A stretch of DNA of 6,585 nt, taken from NCBI GenBank assembly GCA_023428335.1, contig JAEYYS010000322.1, positions 1 to 6,585 on the forward strand. Reading direction: 5' to 3'. The position numbers and the translations under genes were made by a program. The stretch's first letter is position 1. Each line of letters starts with the position of its first letter. Source of the DNA: Verrucomicrobiota bacterium. GTDB taxonomy: Bacteria; Verrucomicrobiota; Verrucomicrobiia; Verrucomicrobiales; Verrucomicrobiaceae. Positions 1 through 5,863 of this stretch are shown piece by piece. Under the pieces are notes generated by a model. It did not search any database, had not been told where the DNA came from, and saw only the letters and a program-made list of their open reading frames with translations.

Positions 1-105
1 ACGCGGCAACGCGGCAACGCGGCAACGCGGCAACGCGGCAACGCGGCAACGCGGCAACGCGGCAACGCGGCAACGCGGCAACGCGGCAACGCGGCAACGC
101 GGCAA
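1..105. repeat. Perfect 8-bp tandem repeat, 13 copies
   Basis: Bases 1-104 are thirteen exact head-to-tail copies of ACGCGGCA (TGCCGCGT on the minus strand), with one more matching base at 105. There is no mismatch between copies. The array reaches base 1, so its true length is unknown. It ends 8 bp before the proS stop codon (114-116), placing it directly downstream of proS. Because 8 is not a multiple of 3, three units make 24 bases, and every reading frame of a strand gives the same octapeptide in rotation (CRVAALPR on minus, TRQRGNAA on plus) with no stop. A perfect array of this kind is expected to change copy number by replication slippage. No spacers are present, so it is not a CRISPR array. 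It could also be an assembly artefact at a contig end. Confidence 0.97.
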
Positions 106-113
106 GCCCGCGG

Positions 114-1619
114 TCAGTAGCTGCGGGCAAAGACGACGCGGCGGGCGCTGGGGCGTCCGGTCAGAAAGCACTGACCTGCTTCGCCGTCACCCAGCGGGAT
201 GCAGCGGATGGTCACCTTCATCTCCTTGGCCAGCCGGTCTTCCTCCTCGTTGGAGCCGGCCCAGTGCATGAGCGCGAAACCGCCCGGGGCGCCTTCGGCA
301 AAGAAGGCCTGGAATTCCTCGAGGCTGTTCAGCTTGTGCAGGTTGGCGTCGCGGAAGGCGGTGGCGCGGGCGAGCAGGCCATCCTGGATGTCCTGCAGAC
401 GCTCGACGACGGATTGCAGGAAGTCCTCCTTGGGCACAAACTCCTTGGCCTTGGGGCCCTGGTCGCGCCGGCAGACAGCAACGCTGCGGCTGCTGATGTC
501 GCGCGGGCCGATCTCGAGGCGCAGGGGCACGCCCTTCTTGATCCACTCCCAGTTCTTGGTGCCGCCGGGCAGGTCGCGCTTGTCGACGTGCACGCGCAGG
601 GGCTCGCCGTGGAAGGTCTGAGCGCGCAGGGTCTGGGCGAGAGCCTCGCAGGCGTCGATGACCTCCTGGCGGGTGTCGGGCTTGGGCGTGACCGGCAGGA
701 TGACGATTTGGCTGGGGGCAATTCGCGGCGGCAGGACGACGCCGTCGTCGTCGCCATGGGCCATGATGAGGGTGCCGATGAGGCGGGTGCTGACGCCCCA
801 GCTGGTCGTGTGGGCGAACTGGCGGGTGTTATCGCGGCCGAGGAACTGGATGTTGGCGGCCTTGGCGAAGTTCTGACCGAGGTAATGGGAGGTGCCGGCC
901 TGGATCGCCTTGCGGTCCTGGACCATGGCCTCGACGGTGAAGGTGTTGACGGCGCCGGGGAAGCGCTCGTTCTCGGTCTTCTCGCCGGGGATCACCGGGA
1001 TGGCGAGGTGGTTGCGCAGAAAGTCGGCGTAGACCCGATGCATGAGGCGGGTCTCCTCAAGGGCTTCCTCGGCCGTCTCATGGGCGGTGTGGCCCTCCTG
1101 CCAGAGGAATTCGGCCGTGCGCAGGAACAGGCGCGGGCGCATCTCCCAGCGCATGACGTTGGCCCACTGGTTGATCAGCAGGGGCAAATCGCGGTAGCTC
1201 TCCACCCAGCGCGCAAAGGCGGCGCCGATGATGGTCTCCGAGGTCGGGCGAATGACAAAGGGCTCGGCGAGTTCGCCGGTGGGCACCATCTTGGTGCTGC
1301 CATCGGGCTGCTTCCGGGCTTCAAGACGGTGATGGGTGACGACCGCGCACTCGGTGGCAAAGCCCTCGGCATGTTCGGCCTCCTTCTCGAGGTAGCTGAG
1401 CGGGATGAGCAGCGGGAAGTACGCGTTGACGTGGCCGGTCTCCTTGAACTTGACGTCGAGCTGGCGCTGGATGTTCTCCCACAGACCGTAGCCCCAGGGT
1501 TTGATGACCATGCAGCCGCGCACCTCGGAATTTTCGGCGAGGTCGGCGGCGCGCACGACTTGTTGATACCACTCGGGAAAATCCTGCTCGCGGGTCGGGG
1601 TGATGGCGGTCTGGCTCAT
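114..1619 (-). CDS. proS: Prolyl-tRNA synthetase, archaeal/eukaryotic-type (ProS)
   Basis: This 501-residue protein charges tRNA-Pro with proline in the cytoplasm, using ATP. It is the short form without the editing insertion found between motifs 2 and 3 of the usual bacterial enzyme. Visible features are the class II core with RPTSET (124-129), the motif 2 region around RWEMRPR and FLWQEGHTAH (157-180), AGTSHYLGQNF (241-251), motif 3 TTSWGVSTR..GTLIMAHGD (271-290), the anticodon-binding domain (about 303-405), and the C-terminal domain ending in FARSY, as is typical of this type. In zinc-binding relatives the C-terminal domain carries four cysteines; here the first pair is WAG..NEE (453-459) and the last pair is CFLT (484-487), so the site is probably lost and only C484 remains. 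The ATG at 1619 gives a full-length N-terminus. No Shine-Dalgarno sequence precedes it (CCCCTCTTC before ATG). It lies 144 bp after the glycosyltransferase gene and may have its own promoter. Confidence 0.97.
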   Translation of the reverse strand: MSQTAITPTREQDFPEWYQQVVRAADLAENSEVRGCMVIKPWGYGLWENIQRQLDVKFKETGHVNAYFPLLIPLSYLEKEAEHAEGFATECAVVTHHRLEARKQPDGSTKMVPTGELAEPFVIRPTSETIIGAAFARWVESYRDLPLLINQWANVMRWEMRPRLFLRTAEFLWQEGHTAHETAEEALEETRLMHRVYADFLRNHLAIPVIPGEKTENERFPGAVNTFTVEAMVQDRKAIQAGTSHYLGQNFAKAANIQFLGRDNTRQFAHTTSWGVSTRLIGTLIMAHGDDDGVVLPPRIAPSQIVILPVTPKPDTRQEVIDACEALAQTLRAQTFHGEPLRVHVDKRDLPGGTKNWEWIKKGVPLRLEIGPRDISSRSVAVCRRDQGPKAKEFVPKEDFLQSVVERLQDIQDGLLARATAFRDANLHKLNSLEEFQAFFAEGAPGGFALMHWAGSNEEEDRLAKEMKVTIRCIPLGDGEAGQCFLTGRPSARRVVFARSY

Positions 1620-1641
1620 GAAGAGGGGATTGTCACTCTAA

Positions 1642-1669
1642 GCCGGCTTTGCCGACTGGCAAGGCTGGC
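1642..1669 (+). repeat. 12-pair inverted repeat (hairpin) upstream of proS
   Basis: The arms GCCGGCTTTGCC (1642-1653) and GGCAAGGCTGGC (1658-1669) flank a GACT loop. Ten pairs are Watson-Crick. The other two (1648/1663 and 1645/1666) are T/G, so they form G-U wobbles in plus-strand RNA but C/A mismatches in minus-strand RNA. The stem is therefore complete only in a plus-strand transcript, opposite to the flanking genes. No T-run follows on either side, so it is not a standard intrinsic terminator. It may be part of a dispersed palindromic repeat. Confidence 0.75.
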
Positions 1670-1699
1670 CTGCGGCCACCCGTCAGCAGAAGGAAGATC

Positions 1700-1727
1700 G
1701 AATATCCAACAAGGAATGTCCAACGCC
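1700..1727 (+). repeat. Degenerate 14-bp direct repeat
   Basis: GAATATCCAAC (1700-1710) and GAATGTCCAAC (1714-1724) match at 10 of 11 positions and are offset by 14 bases. Repeats of the type 'GAATATCCAACAAGGAAT' are, from memory, scattered in intergenic DNA of Verrucomicrobiota and related phyla; the repeat in the window is seen directly, the family link is recollection. It is clearly less GC-rich than the surrounding genes, which fits non-coding DNA. Confidence 0.6.
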
Positions 1728-1763
1728 CAAGGCGGAGCCCTTCCGCGGCACGCTCCATGCCCG

Positions 1764-3017
1764 TCAAACCACCCGCGCGCACAGATCGAGGAACTGGCGC
1801 GCCGCCCGTTCCCAGCTGAACTCCGCCTCCACCCAGGCGCGCGCCGTCTGCGCCAGGGCCGTGCGCCGCGCCGGATCCTGCAGCAGGGCGATGACCGCGG
1901 CGGCGAAGGCCTCGGGGGTGTCGGCCAGCAGGGCGTGCACGCCGTCGACCACCGGCAGGCCCTCGACGCCGACCTGCGTCGACACCACCGGCAGACCGGC
2001 GGCCATGCCTTCAAACACCTTGATGCGCGTGCCGCCCCCAACCCGCAGCGGCAGGATCATGAGCGTCGACCGCGCCAGATACGGGCGGACGTCGTCGACC
2101 GTGCCGGTGACCTCGACAAGTGGGTCGCGGGCCGCGAGCTCGCGCAGGGCCGGCACCGGATTGCGGCCCAGCAGCATGAGCCGGGTGTCCGGCACGGCCT
2201 GGCGGATGCGCGGCAGACTGTGCTCGGCGAAGTGCCGGATCGCCTCGACATTGGCCTGCCAGTCCATCGAACCGAGGAAAACCAAGGTCGGCGGAGCCTC
2301 CGCGGCTGGCGACACCGGCTGAAAGTAATCGCAATCGACGCCGGTCGGCACCCAGCCGAGCACGTTGCTCATGCCGCGGTCCTGGCGGAAGGCGCGTTCC
2401 TCCTCCTCGGACACGGCGATCTGACCGGCGGCACGGCGGGCGACCTCGTCCTCGAACACGCGGGTCAAATCGCGCTCGCGGGCACAGACAAATCGCCGCA
2501 GCGGATCGCGCGCGGTCTGCACGTGGCGCTCCCAGATGAGCGACTCCAGATTGTGCTGGAACACCACGACCGGCGGCCTCGCCGGCAGCTCGAGGCCATC
2601 GAAGTGGATGAAGGACATCAGGTAGTCAGCCACCGCCACCTCGCCGGGCGGCGACTCCCGCAGGCATTTTTCCAGAAGGCGCCGCGCCTCGGGATTGGCG
2701 TATTTGGCGCAGGAAAAGGGCCGGCGCCCGAAGACCGAGTTGACCAGCGCGCGCGCGTAAAAGGCGGGTGAGCCACTGCGGACAAGATCGTGCGGCCAAG
2801 GGATCAACTCGTCGCAGTACTCGGCGGCGCGTTCGACCGCCTCGGGGCTATCGGTCGGGGTCAGCGGGCAGAGGTAGCGGATGCGGCAGTGGCGCTTCAG
2901 CCGTCGCAGCATGTGGTAGGTGCGCAGGCGGTCGCCGCCAATGAGCGGGTGCAGCAGGCGCACGTTGACCCAGAGCAGCGAGGTGGGCCAGGCGCGGTCG
3001 GGTGGGGCGGGCTCCAT
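1764..3017 (-). CDS. Glycosyltransferase, GT4-like (GT-B fold)
   Basis: This 417-residue protein probably transfers a sugar from a nucleotide donor to a glycan or lipid acceptor at the cytoplasmic face; donor and acceptor cannot be read from the sequence. The N-terminal half has the GT-B acceptor-domain opening (LLWVNVRLLHPLIGGDRLRT, 14-33, with the glycine-rich turn GGDR), and VVFQHNLESLIWER (151-164). The C-terminal donor domain has PTGVDCDYFQP (224-234), LVFLGSMDWQANVEAI (245-260), LLGRNP (282-287), VTGTVDDVRPYL (303-314), and LPLRVGGGTRIKVFEGMAAGLPVVST (322-347), in which R331/K333 and E336 sit at the usual nucleotide-sugar site. The overall pattern recalls the PEP-CTERM/EpsH-associated sugar transferases, but nothing else of that system is visible. 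There is no signal peptide or membrane helix. The ATG at 3017 shares one base with the preceding stop (TGATG); a GTG at 3020 is an alternative start. Confidence 0.9.
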   Translation of the reverse strand: MEPAPPDRAWPTSLLWVNVRLLHPLIGGDRLRTYHMLRRLKRHCRIRYLCPLTPTDSPEAVERAAEYCDELIPWPHDLVRSGSPAFYARALVNSVFGRRPFSCAKYANPEARRLLEKCLRESPPGEVAVADYLMSFIHFDGLELPARPPVVVFQHNLESLIWERHVQTARDPLRRFVCARERDLTRVFEDEVARRAAGQIAVSEEEERAFRQDRGMSNVLGWVPTGVDCDYFQPVSPAAEAPPTLVFLGSMDWQANVEAIRHFAEHSLPRIRQAVPDTRLMLLGRNPVPALRELAARDPLVEVTGTVDDVRPYLARSTLMILPLRVGGGTRIKVFEGMAAGLPVVSTQVGVEGLPVVDGVHALLADTPEAFAAAVIALLQDPARRTALAQTARAWVEAEFSWERAARQFLDLCARVV

Positions 3018-3020
3018 CAC
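3015..3020 (-). other. Stop/start overlap, probable translational coupling
   Basis: On the minus strand the bases read GTGATG. The TGA (3019-3017) ends the exported-protein gene and the ATG (3017-3015) begins the glycosyltransferase. The GTG (3020-3018) would give a 4-bp GTGA overlap instead. Either arrangement favours coupling by ribosomes that terminate and restart. No Shine-Dalgarno sequence lies upstream, which makes coupling the more likely route of initiation. Confidence 0.75.
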
Positions 3021-3871
3021 AGGCCGGGCGGACGTTCGCTGGCTTTGCGCGCCGGCTTGCCTTCGGGCGCCGCGCTCGGATCATAGACCGCGCCGCCCTC
3101 GACACGGGTTTCACCGCCCGCCTCCTGGATAAGGCGCGGGCGGTTGCCGGGTTCGTCACGGTAGTAGGTGCGGCTCTTCAGACTGCCGTCGGGTCGGACG
3201 ACGCAGTGGGCATAGACATTCGGCTGGGCGAGGAAGAGAACCTGCAGGTGGTTGAGCGTATCGATGGTGATCTGCGGGTCATGGGCCATGCTCACCGGAC
3301 CGAGACGGTAGGTCTGCAGGCGCACGCCGGATTTTTCGTCGGTCAGGCGGAAGTACAAAGCCGTGCTGCCAACATCGATGAAGAGCAGGATGCCGTAGCG
3401 ACGCGCGCTGCCGGCGCCGCGGAAGCCCTCGGGCACGCCAAAACTCTGTTCCCACATCGGCTTGGTGTCGGTGATGTTGAAACGCACGCGGTTGCTGCCA
3501 TAAAACTGCCCGTCCGGGGCGTGGCGGACGCGCGCCATCAAGCCGTAGTTGCCCAATTCCGAGGGCGCGTAGGCGTCGGTCACGACGATCTTGCGCTGGA
3601 TGGTGCCGCCCGGCGGGATCTGCACCATGTCCGAGGCGTCGACGTCGAGCGGGGCAAGCTCATGGCCGCCGTTGTCGGTCATTTGGAAGCTCAGCCAGGA
3701 AGCGCGCCCGGGGCCGCCGAGCACGACCTCGGCGCCGCTGCGGTTGGTCAGGGTGACCGTGGCAGGAATGGCTTCGAGGGCGAGGAAGTTGGTGCGCGGC
3801 AGCGACAGGCTGACCGCGAACTGGGCGCGCGCGGCACCGGTCAGGCAAAGCAGGAGGAGGAGGAAACGCAT
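3017..3871 (-). CDS. Exported beta-rich protein of unknown function
   Basis: I do not recognise a named family. From the ATG at 3871 the protein has 284 residues and begins with a clear signal peptide: MR, a leucine-rich core (FLLLLLCL, 3-10), then TGAARA with likely cleavage after A16. There is no lipobox cysteine at the cleavage site. Residues about 18-134 look like an immunoglobulin-like beta-sandwich (alternating strands such as IPATVTLTNRSGAEVVLGG and GTIQRKIVVTD). Residues about 155-250 form a second beta-rich part (YGILLFIDVGSTALYFRL, ITIDTLNHLQVLFL, YAHCVVRPDGSLKSRTYYR) that resembles propeller-like strand pairs. The C-terminus (265-284) is charged and proline-rich, probably disordered. 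A longer frame opens at 3973, but it overlaps the upstream gene and buries the signal peptide. The gene starts 13 bp after the pseudokinase/FGE gene and is coupled to the glycosyltransferase, suggesting a shared envelope role. Confidence 0.85.
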   Translation of the reverse strand: MRFLLLLLCLTGAARAQFAVSLSLPRTNFLALEAIPATVTLTNRSGAEVVLGGPGRASWLSFQMTDNGGHELAPLDVDASDMVQIPPGGTIQRKIVVTDAYAPSELGNYGLMARVRHAPDGQFYGSNRVRFNITDTKPMWEQSFGVPEGFRGAGSARRYGILLFIDVGSTALYFRLTDEKSGVRLQTYRLGPVSMAHDPQITIDTLNHLQVLFLAQPNVYAHCVVRPDGSLKSRTYYRDEPGNRPRLIQEAGGETRVEGGAVYDPSAAPEGKPARKASERPPGL

Positions 3872-3884
3872 GGCAGGAAGGGGT

Positions 3885-5843
3885 TCAAGGCTGGGTCGAT
3901 CCGCCCGTGGGCGGCTGGCTGCTGGCGGTGCGGAAGCCGCGCGCCAGGGTGATTTCACCGGCGGATTCGGCAAAGGTACGGGTGGTCAGCAAGTCCTTGC
4001 CGCTCTTGAGGGCAAAATGGCCGCCGCGCACCACCGGCACGCGCAGGTCGGGGTAGTCGGGATGCACGGGCCAGGCCTCGCCGGCGTGTTCGGAGGCGGT
4101 CCATTCCGAGACGTTGCCGGCCATGTCACAGACGCCGTACGGACTGACGTCCTGGGTCTTGCGATCCACCGGCGCCCACAGCACAAAGCCGTCGATCTGA
4201 CCGCCCTTGCCGTTCGAATCGTAGTCATCACCGAGGTTGGCCGCGCCCTTCTGCAGGCGGTCGCCCCAAGGCAGGCGACGGCCATCCTCACCCCGCGCCG
4301 CCTTCTCCCACTCGTCTTCCGTGGGCAGGCGCTGGCCGCGCCAGGCGGCATAAGCATGGGCATCCCACCAGTCGACCTGGGTCACCGGCGTGTTAAGGCT
4401 GATCGGCTGACCGTTGTAGGTCGCGCCGGCTCGGGCGGCAGCGAGCAGTTCCGTCCACTTGGTCGGTGCATGGCCGGTCTTGGTCTTCGGCTGGTCCGGA
4501 TGATCGTAGGCGGTGCTGCTGCCGATGGCTTCAAGAAACTCGGCATACTGGCCGAGGGTCACCTCGTGCTTGCTGATCCAGAAGGCGGGCAGTTGCCGGC
4601 GTTCGCCGTTTTGGTACACGAAGCGACCGGCCGGAATGGCGATCATTTCCGGTGCCAGCGCCGTGTTTTTGGCGACGCCGGTACGCCCGGCCTCGGAACC
4701 CAGAACATAGACGAGCACCACGGCCAGGGCGACCAAACCCCAGCCCCACCAAGGCAGGCGGCGACCGGCGCCCGACTTGTTTTCCTCCGCCTCGATGCGG
4801 CGCATGATGCTGCGTTCGCGCATCGCCTCGCGCACCTCATCGAGCTCCTCCAGCAGGCCGGCCCAGTCGTGCCGTCCCGCCAACAGACCGCTGACCAGAC
4901 CGCGCGCCTTGCCCTCGGCCGCCAGTGGCACCATCAGCTCCAACAACGCGCGCACTTCCTCACGCGAATCGCGAACGCGGCCCTCGCCGGGACGGAACAG
5001 GTTGACGATGCTGGCCTGGTTTTCGCCATCGACAAAGATGTCGCGCGCCGCCAGGCGGCGGTGATAGCCGCAGCGTTCCACCCCGTATTGCATGGCCTCA
5101 GCGACGCCGTACAGCAGCTCGGCGACCTTGCGCTCGGTGAAGGTTTCGCCGGCGGCGAGCAACTCTTCCAAGCTGCGCCCGCGCGGCATTTCGCGGGTGT
5201 AAAACACCAGGTCGTTGACCCGCCCCGCCTCATAGAGCGGCGCGATGCGCGGATGCGAAATCGACGCCTTCAATCGCTCGCGCGCCTTGAAGGCTTCCAG
5301 TGACTCGGGCTGGCCAACCAACTCCGGTCGCAGCAGCACGAGGGCCACCGGTCGCTGCACGGCGACCTGCAGGGCGCGATAGGTTTCCGACTCCGGTTCG
5401 ACGGTCAGTCGCTCAAGGATCTGGTACTGGCCGATGAGTGCGCCCGGCGTCAGGGTCGGCGGTGGCAGGCCGGACACTGGAGCCGGCGCGGCCAGGGCGG
5501 CACGCGCCTTCTGCACCAGCTTTTCGGTCGTGTAGGGCGGATCGGCGAGCACCGGCCAGCCGCCCACCTGCTCCTCAAAACCGGTCAGGTCGTAGCGGGT
5601 GGTGAAGAGCACGCGCAGGCCGGGGAATTTGGCGAACGCACGATCGCGCAAGGCAAAGCCGGTGCTGTGGGCATCAATGATCGCCTCGGTGATCAGCAGG
5701 TCGAGATGATCGGCGCTGTCGAGCCAGGCATAGGCTTCGGCGAGGTTGGGCACGGACTTGACCGTCCAGCCGGGATGGGCCTTGAGGGCCTCCGTGCGGG
5801 GGCCGCGGGTGGCGGCGTTGGAATCGAGAAATAGCAGGGTCAT
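3885..5843 (-). CDS. Receiver-like/pseudokinase/membrane/FGE-like fusion protein
   Basis: This 652-residue protein has four parts. Residues 1-118 resemble a response-regulator receiver, with D7 but E53 at the phosphorylation position and D101 in place of the conserved lysine. A Pro-rich linker (119-133) leads to a Ser/Thr-kinase-like domain (about 138-345). There the glycine loop has no glycines (147-154), the VAIK lysine is V169, HRD is HRR (261-263), the catalytic-loop Lys and Asn are A265 and D268, and DFG is NLF (281-283). These losses point to a pseudokinase. RR (361-362) precedes one membrane helix (about 364-383), placing the C-terminus outside. Residues 398-642 have the FGE/SUMF1 fold signatures: MIAIPAGRF, WISKHEVTLGQYAEFL, RLPTEDEWEKAARG, MAGNVSEWT, VVRGGHF and GFR. 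The copper-binding cysteine pair of true FGE is absent (L612, D617). Kinase-FGE fusions such as Pkn1-type proteins are known in related phyla. The likely role is ligand sensing or scaffolding. The start lies 20 bp after the TPR gene. Confidence 0.92.
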   Translation of the reverse strand: MTLLFLDSNAATRGPRTEALKAHPGWTVKSVPNLAEAYAWLDSADHLDLLITEAIIDAHSTGFALRDRAFAKFPGLRVLFTTRYDLTGFEEQVGGWPVLADPPYTTEKLVQKARAALAAPAPVSGLPPPTLTPGALIGQYQILERLTVEPESETYRALQVAVQRPVALVLLRPELVGQPESLEAFKARERLKASISHPRIAPLYEAGRVNDLVFYTREMPRGRSLEELLAAGETFTERKVAELLYGVAEAMQYGVERCGYHRRLAARDIFVDGENQASIVNLFRPGEGRVRDSREEVRALLELMVPLAAEGKARGLVSGLLAGRHDWAGLLEELDEVREAMRERSIMRRIEAEENKSGAGRRLPWWGWGLVALAVVLVYVLGSEAGRTGVAKNTALAPEMIAIPAGRFVYQNGERRQLPAFWISKHEVTLGQYAEFLEAIGSSTAYDHPDQPKTKTGHAPTKWTELLAAARAGATYNGQPISLNTPVTQVDWWDAHAYAAWRGQRLPTEDEWEKAARGEDGRRLPWGDRLQKGAANLGDDYDSNGKGGQIDGFVLWAPVDRKTQDVSPYGVCDMAGNVSEWTASEHAGEAWPVHPDYPDLRVPVVRGGHFALKSGKDLLTTRTFAESAGEITLARGFRTASSQPPTGGSTQP

Positions 5844-5863
5844 CGGTTCAGGGGCGGCCGCCG

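Larger units (their letters stand above)
1620..1763 (-). promoter_or_regulatory. Spacer between glycosyltransferase and proS, likely proS leader
   Basis: These 144 bases hold no convincing gene. They contain a 12-pair inverted repeat (1642-1669), a smaller TGGCC/GGCCA inverted repeat (1666-1678), a degenerate 14-bp direct repeat (1700-1727) and a 5-bp hairpin (GCGGA/TCCGC, 1732-1746). The last lies 17 bp beyond the glycosyltransferase stop and could be a weak terminator, but it lacks a U-tract. Any proS promoter must lie here or upstream. On the minus strand I see TTGGAC and ATATTC elements, but not at a standard spacing, so I do not claim a promoter position. Confidence 0.5.

Noticed and set aside
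1..105. CRISPR array
   Set aside because: The repeat is only 8 bp, copies are contiguous, there are no spacers and no cas genes are in the window.
1642..1669. Intrinsic terminator of the glycosyltransferase operon
   Set aside because: The stem has two mismatches in minus-strand RNA, no U-tract follows, and it lies about 95 bp past the stop codon.
264..2771. Long open frame (835 codons) on the plus strand across proS, the spacer and the glycosyltransferase gene
   Set aside because: It lies antisense to two confidently identified genes, its translation is low-complexity Gly/Ala/Asp/Arg-rich with no domain, and long antisense frames are expected in GC-rich coding DNA.
1764..3017. Assignment to a PEP-CTERM/exosortase-linked exopolysaccharide locus
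   Set aside because: The glycosyltransferase resembles that group, but no exosortase, PEP-CTERM protein or other export gene is in the window.
3872..3973. N-terminal extension of the exported protein from a start at 3973
   Set aside because: It would overlap the upstream gene by about 90 bp, encodes a Pro/Arg/Ala-rich stretch and would bury a textbook signal peptide that begins at 3871.
3885..4650. Diversity-generating retroelement target (FGE/C-type-lectin fold at a C-terminus)
   Set aside because: No reverse transcriptase, template repeat or duplicated variable region is visible in the window; the fold alone is not evidence.
3591..5303. Open frame of 570 codons on the plus strand
   Set aside because: It is antisense to the fusion protein and the start of the exported protein, with no recognisable motif; it is a shadow of GC-rich codon use.
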